27,200 bases of DNA from Alphaproteobacteria bacterium UBA3002 (lineage in GTDB: Bacteria; Pseudomonadota; Alphaproteobacteria; Rickettsiales; UBA3002). Positions within the stretch are counted from its first letter, which is position 1. The number at the start of each line of letters is the position of its first letter. The stretch covers positions 8,764 through 35,963 of the forward strand of contig DDZS01000056.1 in assembly GCA_002346425.1 (NCBI GenBank). The letters are read 5' to 3'. The notes beneath the pieces are model-generated. The model made no database searches. It was not told the DNA's origin and worked only from the letters and a program-made list of their open reading frames with translations. The translations under genes and the position numbers were made by a program. Of this stretch, positions 6,573 to 13,704 are shown one piece after another.

Positions 6573-7137
6573 ATTTCATTGCACCCATGGCAAGCACATC
6601 GGCCAGCAATGGCTGAGTGCTAGCGGTTTTAGGATCAATTTTTGGTGATGCCTGTAATAGTGGAATGTGTTTTGTTTCTTTATTCACGCCCTCTTCCAAC
6701 CCTTTGAAATACTCTTCCATCTGTTGCGGGTCCATCCGTTCCAGTTCGTCGGCAATCACATGCAGCGTATTTTCCACGGATTGGGCGACTTTCTGCCCCT
6801 TCTTATATGCTGATTTATACGTCAGCGCCGCCGCGCCCGCGCCAAAGGCAATGCTGGAGGTCATGGTCACCGCTGCGACGGTACCTGCGACTGCTAATGC
6901 GCCCGCCATTAAGGGCGCCCCGGCTAACGACGCTATACCAAAGGTCAGCGCACTCGCAAATAATCCAACGCCCGCGCCGATGGCCATCGCCCGCGGAAAT
7001 ACAAATTCCGAAAGACGCTGTGAAAAGAAATCCACGATACCGTGATGCCGCTTTTCACGATGCGAGTGACGATCCCGAAGCGCATCAATGGTAGTGTAGG
7101 CATTCTTATTATCCATTTTCTCGGCTTTATTAGACAT
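6571..7137 (-). CDS. hypothetical Gly/Ala-rich membrane protein
   Basis: 188 residues, family not recognised. There is a basic, His/Arg-rich N-terminus (about 20-32: RDRHSHREKRHH), then a 60-residue Gly/Ala-rich hydrophobic block (about 48-108) that could span the membrane two or three times, for example AIGAGVGLFASALTFGIAS. A basic turn follows (YKSAYKKGQK), then an acidic helix with DELERMDPQQMEEYFKGLEEG, then a short tail. The start is supported by AAGAGATG about 6 nt before ATG 7137. Upstream on the same strand lies a Pho-box-like sequence (7198-7215), shared with the unknown gene at 25336-26583. It converges on the lipoprotein gene and is divergent from gltD. Confidence 0.7.
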   Translation of the reverse strand: MSNKAEKMDNKNAYTTIDALRDRHSHREKRHHGIVDFFSQRLSEFVFPRAMAIGAGVGLFASALTFGIASLAGAPLMAGALAVAGTVAAVTMTSSIAFGAGAAALTYKSAYKKGQKVAQSVENTLHVIADELERMDPQQMEEYFKGLEEGVNKETKHIPLLQASPKIDPKTASTQPLLADVLAMGAMK

Positions 7138-7197
7138 GCGTCATCTCTTTCTTTCAATAAACTGCCGGTAGTTTAGCGTGGCGCCTGTGTTAAAAGT

Positions 7198-7215
7198 ATG
7201 AACTTATTGTGACAA
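7198..7215 (-). promoter_or_regulatory. degenerate Pho-box-like site
   Basis: On the minus strand it reads TTGTCAC-AATA-AGTTCAT, compared with the PhoB consensus of two CTGTCAT repeats 4 bp apart. The first half matches well (TGTCA); the second matches 4 of 7. The surrounding 24 nt (7197-7220) match 26685-26708 at 19 positions. The core of the site is also a small dyad, attgt-g-acaat, at 7206-7216. Confidence 0.3.
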
Positions 7216-7245
7216 TTAGCATTCGCCGCAGCGCACAAAATTTGC

Positions 7246-7251
7246 TATCCT
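7246..7251 (+). promoter_or_regulatory. -10 box of gltD, likely leaderless
   Basis: TATCCT ends 7 nt before GTG 7259. The -35 region is weak (ttcgcc at 7222-7227 with an 18-bp spacer). No Shine-Dalgarno precedes the start. Confidence 0.45.
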
Positions 7252-7258
7252 CAGCGCC

Positions 7259-8653
7259 GTGCACGGCTTTACTGATACTCCGCAGGAATATCCACCCTTG
7301 CGCCCCGCAGAGGCGCGGCGGGACGATTTTAAGGAAATTTATCAGGAATATGCCAATAGTGTCGCCGAGATTCAAGCAAATCGCTGCTCGCAATGCGGCA
7401 TTCCTTTCTGTCAGGTGCATTGCCCGCTGGAAAACAACATTCCCGACTGGCTGCGCCTGCTCGCCGAGGACCGGTTGGAAGAAGCCTATGCCGTTTCCTC
7501 CGCCACGAATACCTTCCCGGAAATTTGTGGCCGCATCTGCCCGCAAGACAAATTGTGCGAAGGCAATTGCGTCGTAAACAAAGACTTCAACGCCATCACC
7601 ATCGGCGCGATTGAAAAACACATCACCGACACCGCGTGGGAAAAAGGTTGGGTCAAACCCTTCCCGCCGAAGAAAGAGCTAAAGCAATCCGTCGGCATCA
7701 TCGGCGCAGGCCCCGCCGGACTGGCCGCTGCCGAGCAATTGCGCCGCCGTGGTTATCAGGTGCATGTCTATGACCGTCACGACCGCGCGGGCGGGCTGAT
7801 GATGTATGGCATTCCCAATTTCAAACTCGACAAGGCCATCGTCACCCGCCGCAACGAGCAATTCAGCCAAAGCGGCATCAAGTTTCATCTGGGCTGCGAG
7901 GTCGGACGCGATATCCAACTCGACGCGTTACGCGCCAAGCATGACGCGGTACTGGTCGCCACCGGGGTCTACCACGCGCGCGAGCTGAACATTCCGGGCG
8001 TGGGCATGGAGGGCATCACCCCTGCACTGCCCTATCTGATTGCGCATAACAAACGCGGCCTCGGCGACGCGCCGAATCAGGCCGACTGGGATGTCGAAGG
8101 CCAGCATGTCGTCGTCATCGGCGGCGGCGATACCGCGATGGACTGCGTGCGCACTTCAATCCGCGCCAAGGCCAAATCCGTCACCTGCCTCTACCGCCGC
8201 GACCGCGAAAACATGCCCGGTTCCATGCGCGAAGTCGCGCGCGCAGAAGAGGAAGGCGTGCAATTCCGCTGGCTCGCCGCCCCCAAAGCGCTGGATGGCA
8301 ATGGAAACATCACCCGCGTCATGGCCAAGCAAATGCGCCTCGGCCCGGCAGATGCGAGCGGCCGCCGCGCGCCCGAACCCGTCGCCGATGGGGATTTTGA
8401 CCTACCCGCCGATCGCGTGATTCTCGCCCTCGGTTTCGAGCCGGAGGATGTCGCCCTGCCCGGTGTCGAGCGCCATTCAACCGGCCGCATCCGCATCGCC
8501 AAAGATTTCAGCACCAGCCTGCCCGACGTGTTCGCCGCCGGTGACATCGTCCGTGGCGCCTCCCTCGTTGTCTGGGCCATCCGCGATGGCCGCGACGCCG
8601 CCCTGGCGATGGATCGGTATTTGCAACTCCAAGCGAGGGAGGTGGCAGCATGA
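7259..8653 (+). CDS. gltD: glutamate synthase (NADPH) small subunit
   Basis: 464 residues. GltD takes electrons from NADPH through FAD and two 4Fe-4S clusters to GltB, which makes two glutamates from 2-oxoglutarate and glutamine. The N-terminal cluster domain has C43, C46, C51 and C55 (CSQCGIPFCQVHCP) and a second group, CGRICPQDKLCEGNC. The FAD site is GIIGAGPAGLAAA and the NADPH site is VVVIGGGDTAMDC. The C-terminal FAD region has FAAGDIVRGASLVVWAI. The GTG start is used because nothing upstream in frame is better, and a -10 box sits 7 nt before it. The stop overlaps the gltB start (ATGA), so the two subunits are coupled. The order here is gltD then gltB, the reverse of the E. coli arrangement. 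Confidence 0.96.
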   Translation: MHGFTDTPQEYPPLRPAEARRDDFKEIYQEYANSVAEIQANRCSQCGIPFCQVHCPLENNIPDWLRLLAEDRLEEAYAVSSATNTFPEICGRICPQDKLCEGNCVVNKDFNAITIGAIEKHITDTAWEKGWVKPFPPKKELKQSVGIIGAGPAGLAAAEQLRRRGYQVHVYDRHDRAGGLMMYGIPNFKLDKAIVTRRNEQFSQSGIKFHLGCEVGRDIQLDALRAKHDAVLVATGVYHARELNIPGVGMEGITPALPYLIAHNKRGLGDAPNQADWDVEGQHVVVIGGGDTAMDCVRTSIRAKAKSVTCLYRRDRENMPGSMREVARAEEEGVQFRWLAAPKALDGNGNITRVMAKQMRLGPADASGRRAPEPVADGDFDLPADRVILALGFEPEDVALPGVERHSTGRIRIAKDFSTSLPDVFAAGDIVRGASLVVWAIRDGRDAALAMDRYLQLQAREVAA

Positions 8654-11600
8654 GTGAGCGTAAGAAGCCTTCCCCCCTCCAACCTCCCCTCCCAAGCAGG
8701 GGGAGGCTAAATGATCTCCCTTCCGCCTGCGGGGGGGAGCAAGGGGGGGAAACCGGCTCTGATCCGAATTTCGGAACTCTACGTTTTACCACCCGCAATC
8801 CTAAAGCCATGGCGCACGCCAAAGCCCTCCGCCACACCCTCACCGACGCCGAGCGCACCCTCTGGCACCGCCTCAACCGTCAACAGTTGGGCGTCAAATT
8901 TCGCCGCCAGCAATCTGTCGGGCCATATATTGCGGATTTCGTCTGCTTGGAGCGAGGCCTGATCATCGAGGTCGATGGAGGACAGCATGACATGCAGGCC
9001 GCGCAAGATGCGCAGCGCACAGCGTTTATGAAGGAAGCGGGCTATCAGGTACAGCGGTTCTGGAATAATGAAGTGATGGAGAATATTGAGGGAGTGCTTG
9101 AGGTGATTATGGCGGAGCTGGCTTCCCCCCTCCAACCTCCCCCCGCAAGCAGGGGGAGGCTAAATAACTTCCCCCCCGTTTACGGGGGGGATAGAGGGGG
9201 GGAATCCGGCCTCTCTTTATATGACCCAGCCGACGAACACGACGCCTGTGGCGTTGGGCTCATCGCCGAGATCAATGGCCGCCCTTCGCGTCGCGTCGTA
9301 GAAAAAGGCATCGCCGCGTTGCAATCGGTCTATCACCGGGGCGCGCTGAATGCCGATGGCAAAACGGGCGATGGCGCGGGGATCATGACGCAGATTCCGC
9401 TCGACTTTTTCCGCCGCGAGATCGAACGCATTGGCAAAAAATCCAACCCGAAACGCATCCTCGGCGTCGGCATGATGTTCCTGCCGCGCAAAGACCCGGA
9501 TATGCAGGAAAGCTGCCGCGTCGCGGTCGAATCTGAAATCCTGCGCATGGGCTGCACTATATACGGCTGGCGGCAAGTGCCGATCCGCACCGACATTATC
9601 GGCGATAGCGCCAACGAAGGCCGCCCCGAAATCGCACAGGTAATCATCGAATTTCCCGAACGTTTCACCGCCGCCACCAAACAGGACGTTTTCGAAAGGA
9701 TTGAGCGAGAATGCTACCTGATGCGTCGCCGCATGGAAAAGCGCGCGCGCGACAAAGGCATCCGCGACTTCTACATCTGCTCGCTCTCCTGCCGTACCAT
9801 TGTCTATAAAGGCTTGTTCAAGGCCGAACAATTGGCCAGTTTCTATCCCGATCTGCAGGATGAGCATTTCACCTCGTCCTTCGTGCTGTTCCACCAGCGC
9901 TTTTCCACCAATACGGCCCCCGTCTGGCATCTCGCGCAACCCTTCCGCACACTTGCGCATAATGGCGAGATCAATACGCTGAAAGGCAATGTCAGTTGGA
10001 TGCAAAGCCATGAAGCGACCATGGAATCCGACCTGTTTGGCGAGACAATCCGCGAGCTTAGCCCGGTCATCGGCGAGAATCTGTCCGACACTGGGGCGCT
10101 GGACAATGCGATGGAACTGCTCATCCGTGCTGGCCGCCCGGCTCCGGCGGCGAAGCATGTGCTCATCCCCCCGGCATGGAGCAAAGACCCCACCCTGCCG
10201 CAGCATCACCGCGATTATTTTCATTACTGCAACTGCATCATGTCGCCGTGGGACGGCCCAGCGGCGATCGTCGCGACAGATGGGCGCTGGGTGCTCGCCG
10301 GCACAGATCGTAACGGCCTGCGCCCGATGCGCTACAAAATCACGCGCGATGGGCTGCTGTGTACCGGCTCGGAAAGTGGTATGGTGCCGATTGAGCAGGA
10401 GCAGATTCGCATCGCCGGACGGCTCGGCCCCGGCCAAGTCATCGCGCTCGATATCCTTGCCGGGCAGCTCTATCACGACGCGGCGATTAAAGACTGGCTT
10501 TCTGGGCGGCATCCCTATAGCGACTGGGCCGCGCGGATTACCGCTTTTGAAACCCTGCCAAAAACTAAAAACAAAAACAAAGCCCCAAGCGGCGACACGC
10601 TGATCCGCCGCCAGATTAGCGCGGGCCTGACTCGCGAAGACCTTGATCTGGTGCTCAAGCCTATGGTCGAAACCGGCAAGGAAGGCGTCGGCTCAATGGG
10701 CGATGACACCCCGCTCGGCGTGCTCGCCAAGCAATATCGCGGATTGCACCATTTCTTCCGTCAGCGTTTTTCTCAGGTGACCAATCCGCCGATTGATTCC
10801 CTGCGCGAAAACCGGGTGATGAGCCTGATGACCCGCCTTGGCAACCGCCGCAATATCCTCGCCGAAGAGCCGGAGCAGATGGATATTCTGGAGTTGAAAT
10901 CTCCCGTGCTACTGAATGAGGATATGGCGCAACTGGTGAAGTATCTGGGCAAGGACGTGCAGGCGCTAGATTGTACCTTTGCAGTCAAAGACGCGACCAA
11001 TGGCACCACGTTGGAACGCCGCATTACCGCTTTAAAAGACGAAATGGACAGCGCCTATGCCAAAGGCAAATGCCATTTCATTATGCATGACGACGCCGTG
11101 GCAAAAGACCGCGCCGCGCTGCCGATGGTGCTCGTCGTCTCGGCGCTGCATCACCACATGATCGCGCGCGGTTTGCGCAAACAGATCACCCTGCTCGTGC
11201 GCTGCGGAGAAGTGTTGGATGTGCATCACCTCGCCGTGTTGATTGGCATGGGCGCGACGCTAGTCAATCCGTCGCTTGCGGAACAAACTATTCTCGCGCA
11301 ACAGGCCAACGGCACCTATGGTGATATTTCGCCGGAGCAGGCGCTGAATAACTACCGCGCGTCATTGAACAGCGGCTTGCTTAAAATCATGGCGAAAATG
11401 GGGATTGCGGTCATCAGTTCCTATCGCGGCGGCGCAATTTTTGAAGCCTTCGGCCTGTCGCGCAGTCTGATGGATCAATACTTCCCCAACCTGCGCTCGC
11501 GCATATCCGGCATTGGCCTGCGCGGCATTGAAGCGCGCATTCTTGCGCGCCATACCCGCGCCTGGCAGGGCGAGAATATCCTGCCCATCGGTGGCTATTA

Positions 11601-13701
11601 TGCGTATCGCAAAGACGGCGAAGTCCATGCGTGGGAAGGCCGCCTCGTGAAAGCGATTCAGCAGGCCACCGAATCCGGCAGTTGGGAACAGTATAAGGCG
11701 TATCGCGACCAAGTGCTCGACGGGCCGGTCATCAACATTCGCGATCTGCTGGAATTTCGGTCGGGCCGTAAACCGATTCCGCTCAGTCAGGTCGAGCCGG
11801 TCAGCGAAATCCGCAAGCGTTTCGTCACGCCCGCCATGTCGCTCGGCGCGCTGTCGCCGGAAGCGCATGAAATTCTCGCCATCGCCATGAACCGCATCGG
11901 CGCGGCAAGCAATTCCGGCGAAGGCGGCGAACAGCCCAGCCGCTTCAAACCCTACGCCAATGGTGACAACGCTAACTCGACGATCAAGCAAGTCGCTTCG
12001 GGCCGCTTCGGCGTCACGGCAGAATATCTCAACGCCTGCGATGAAATCCAAATCAAAATGGCGCAAGGCGCAAAACCCGGCGAAGGCGGCCAGCTTCCGG
12101 GCTTCAAAGTCACCGCCGAAATCGCCAAGCTGCGGCATTCGACCGAGGGCGTCATGCTCATCTCGCCGCCGCCGCATCACGATATTTATTCGATCGAAGA
12201 CCTCGCGCAGCTCATCTACGACCTGAAGCAAATCAACCCGCGCGCCAAGGTGTCGGTCAAGCTGGTCAGTCAGGCGGGCATCGGCACCATCGCCAGCGGT
12301 GTCACCAAAGCTTACGCCGATAAAATCCTCATCTCCGGCCATTCCGGCGGTACGGGCGCGGCGGGCTTTTCGTCGATCAAACATACCGGCACGCCATGGG
12401 AAATGGGGCTAGCGGAAACGCATCACGTCTTGATGCTGAACCGCCTGCGGCACCGCGTGATGCTGCAAACCGATGGCGGCATCAAAACAGGCCGCGACAT
12501 CATCGTCGCCGCGCTTTTGGGCGCGGAAGAATATGGCATCGGCACACTGTCGCTGATTGTCATGGGCTGTTTGTTAGTGCGCCAATGTCAGAACAACACC
12601 TGCCCGGTCGGCGTTTGCACGCAGGACGAACAATTGCGCGCCCTGTTCGACGGGACGGTTGATAAAGTCATCAATCTGATGACCTTCCTCGCCGAAGATG
12701 TACGGCATTATCTAGCTGAACTCGGCTTCCAGACGCTCGATGATCTGATCGGCCAGAATCATCTACTCTATCAGGTGCATCGCGGCGTCGACGATCTCGA
12801 TTCGCTGGACCTTGGCCCGCTGCTCGCCTCGGTCGATCAATCGGCGGGGCGCGGCGAAACCTATCCGCTACGCTGCACGACCGATTATAATCCGGTCGCC
12901 GAAACGCTTGACCATCAGATTCTGGACTATGCAGAATCCGCTTTGAAAAAAGGGCAGAAAATCCAGCTCTCGCATTCGATCAGCAATACGCAACGCAGCA
13001 TCGGCACACGCCTTTCTTCCTTGATGCTCGAGCATCGACCGGAATCTGACTATGCTGCCGATCACGTCGCGCTAAATTTGCGGGGCGCGGCGGGGCAATC
13101 GCTCGGCGCATTTGCGGTTAAAGGCTTGAAACTCGAAGTGCGTGGCGACGCGAATGACTATGTCGGCAAGGGCCTTTCTGGCGGCCTGATCATCGTGCGC
13201 CCCCCAGCCGCGCGTAATTACGAAAGCCAGAATCACACCATCATTGGCAACACCTGTTTATTTGGCGCGACCTCGGGCGGACTCTATGCCGCCGGGCAAG
13301 CGGGTGAGCGTTTCGCCGTGCGCAATTCCGGCGCGACCGCCGTAGTAGAGGGTGCTGGCACCAATGCCTGCGAATATATGACCGGCGGACTGGTGGTAAT
13401 TCTGGGCGATGTCGGCCATAATTTCGGCGCAGGCATGACTGGCGGCATGGCGTTTGTCTATGATCCCGAAGGTAAACTTGCGGAGCGTATTAATCCCGAG
13501 AGCATTGGTCTACACCCAGTCGCCTCCGCCCATTGGGATGAGCAGTTACGCAGCGCCATCGCCGCGCATGTGGAACATACCGAATCGACCTATGCCGCCG
13601 GATTTTTAGAACGCTGGGACGAAGTGCGCCGCGATTTCGTACAGGTCTGCCCGAAAGAAATGCTGGAGCGGTTGGAATATCCTCTCAAGGATGCCGCCTA
13701 G
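8650..13701 (+). CDS. gltB: glutamate synthase large subunit with DUF559 domain inserted in its propeptide
   Basis: 1683 residues. Class II GltB proteins cut off a short propeptide to expose a catalytic N-terminal Cys, here C200 in DEHDACGVGLIAEI. Mature length would be 1484, normal for the family. The first 199 residues are abnormal: a start (MSERKK), a repeat-encoded peptide (about 8-34), a DUF559 domain (about 54-154) with D96, E107 and D109 in the PD-(D/E)XK positions, a second repeat-encoded peptide (about 159-185), then the native junction. After C200 come the glutaminase domain (HRGALNADGKTGDGAG, FHQRFSTNT, LAHNGEINT), the central domain, the FMN barrel with 3Fe-4S cysteines C1307, C1313 and C1318 (C-x5-C-x4-C), and the GxGxG domain. 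A strong Shine-Dalgarno (GGGAGGTGG) supports ATG 8650, which overlaps the gltD stop. Confidence 0.95.
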   Translation: MSERKKPSPLQPPLPSRGRLNDLPSACGGEQGGETGSDPNFGTLRFTTRNPKAMAHAKALRHTLTDAERTLWHRLNRQQLGVKFRRQQSVGPYIADFVCLERGLIIEVDGGQHDMQAAQDAQRTAFMKEAGYQVQRFWNNEVMENIEGVLEVIMAELASPLQPPPASRGRLNNFPPVYGGDRGGESGLSLYDPADEHDACGVGLIAEINGRPSRRVVEKGIAALQSVYHRGALNADGKTGDGAGIMTQIPLDFFRREIERIGKKSNPKRILGVGMMFLPRKDPDMQESCRVAVESEILRMGCTIYGWRQVPIRTDIIGDSANEGRPEIAQVIIEFPERFTAATKQDVFERIERECYLMRRRMEKRARDKGIRDFYICSLSCRTIVYKGLFKAEQLASFYPDLQDEHFTSSFVLFHQRFSTNTAPVWHLAQPFRTLAHNGEINTLKGNVSWMQSHEATMESDLFGETIRELSPVIGENLSDTGALDNAMELLIRAGRPAPAAKHVLIPPAWSKDPTLPQHHRDYFHYCNCIMSPWDGPAAIVATDGRWVLAGTDRNGLRPMRYKITRDGLLCTGSESGMVPIEQEQIRIAGRLGPGQVIALDILAGQLYHDAAIKDWLSGRHPYSDWAARITAFETLPKTKNKNKAPSGDTLIRRQISAGLTREDLDLVLKPMVETGKEGVGSMGDDTPLGVLAKQYRGLHHFFRQRFSQVTNPPIDSLRENRVMSLMTRLGNRRNILAEEPEQMDILELKSPVLLNEDMAQLVKYLGKDVQALDCTFAVKDATNGTTLERRITALKDEMDSAYAKGKCHFIMHDDAVAKDRAALPMVLVVSALHHHMIARGLRKQITLLVRCGEVLDVHHLAVLIGMGATLVNPSLAEQTILAQQANGTYGDISPEQALNNYRASLNSGLLKIMAKMGIAVISSYRGGAIFEAFGLSRSLMDQYFPNLRSRISGIGLRGIEARILARHTRAWQGENILPIGGYYAYRKDGEVHAWEGRLVKAIQQATESGSWEQYKAYRDQVLDGPVINIRDLLEFRSGRKPIPLSQVEPVSEIRKRFVTPAMSLGALSPEAHEILAIAMNRIGAASNSGEGGEQPSRFKPYANGDNANSTIKQVASGRFGVTAEYLNACDEIQIKMAQGAKPGEGGQLPGFKVTAEIAKLRHSTEGVMLISPPPHHDIYSIEDLAQLIYDLKQINPRAKVSVKLVSQAGIGTIASGVTKAYADKILISGHSGGTGAAGFSSIKHTGTPWEMGLAETHHVLMLNRLRHRVMLQTDGGIKTGRDIIVAALLGAEEYGIGTLSLIVMGCLLVRQCQNNTCPVGVCTQDEQLRALFDGTVDKVINLMTFLAEDVRHYLAELGFQTLDDLIGQNHLLYQVHRGVDDLDSLDLGPLLASVDQSAGRGETYPLRCTTDYNPVAETLDHQILDYAESALKKGQKIQLSHSISNTQRSIGTRLSSLMLEHRPESDYAADHVALNLRGAAGQSLGAFAVKGLKLEVRGDANDYVGKGLSGGLIIVRPPAARNYESQNHTIIGNTCLFGATSGGLYAAGQAGERFAVRNSGATAVVEGAGTNACEYMTGGLVVILGDVGHNFGAGMTGGMAFVYDPEGKLAERINPESIGLHPVASAHWDEQLRSAIAAHVEHTESTYAAGFLERWDEVRRDFVQVCPKEMLERLEYPLKDAA
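8669..8750 (+). repeat. 82-bp C/G-rich repeat, copy 1
   Basis: It starts cttcccccctccaacctccc and ends aaggggggga, with an internal palindrome of C-rich and G-rich arms around caagca. It matches the copy at 9122-9203 at 69 of 82 positions without gaps. Confidence 0.9.
9099..9111 (+). promoter_or_regulatory. possible internal ribosome site and start for GltB
   Basis: TTGAGG lies 5 nt before an in-frame ATG at 9109 (codon 154). Starting here would give GltB with a 46-residue propeptide before the catalytic Cys, close to normal, and would bypass the DUF559 domain. No other in-frame ATG lies between here and the Cys codon at 9247. Confidence 0.45.
9122..9203 (+). repeat. 82-bp C/G-rich repeat, copy 2
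   Basis: Same length and orientation as copy 1 (8669-8750), with 13 mismatches that cluster in the second palindrome arm. Both copies encode a related peptide (SPLQPP...SRGRLN...GGE) in the gltB frame. Confidence 0.9.
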
Positions 13702-13704
13702 CAT

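Larger units (their letters stand above)
8669..9203 (+). mobile_element. composite insertion: repeat, DUF559 domain, repeat
   Basis: Two 82-bp direct repeats bracket a 371-bp stretch encoding a DUF559 (Vsr/MTES-like, PD-(D/E)XK fold) domain. The repeat starts are 453 bp apart, a multiple of three, so both are read in the same gltB frame with no stop. The domain carries the family landmarks TDAERTLWHRL, GVKFRRQ, GPYIADF, IIEVDGGQH and QRFWNNEV. It is placed exactly in the dispensable propeptide of gltB. No transposase or target duplication is visible, so how it moved is unknown. Confidence 0.75.

Noticed and set aside
9217..10512. 431-codon open frame on the minus strand opposite gltB, and a 340-codon one at 11362-12384
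   Set aside because: Both are antisense to highly conserved GltB sequence; the proteins resemble no family and have no ribosome site. They are shadows of GC-biased codon use.
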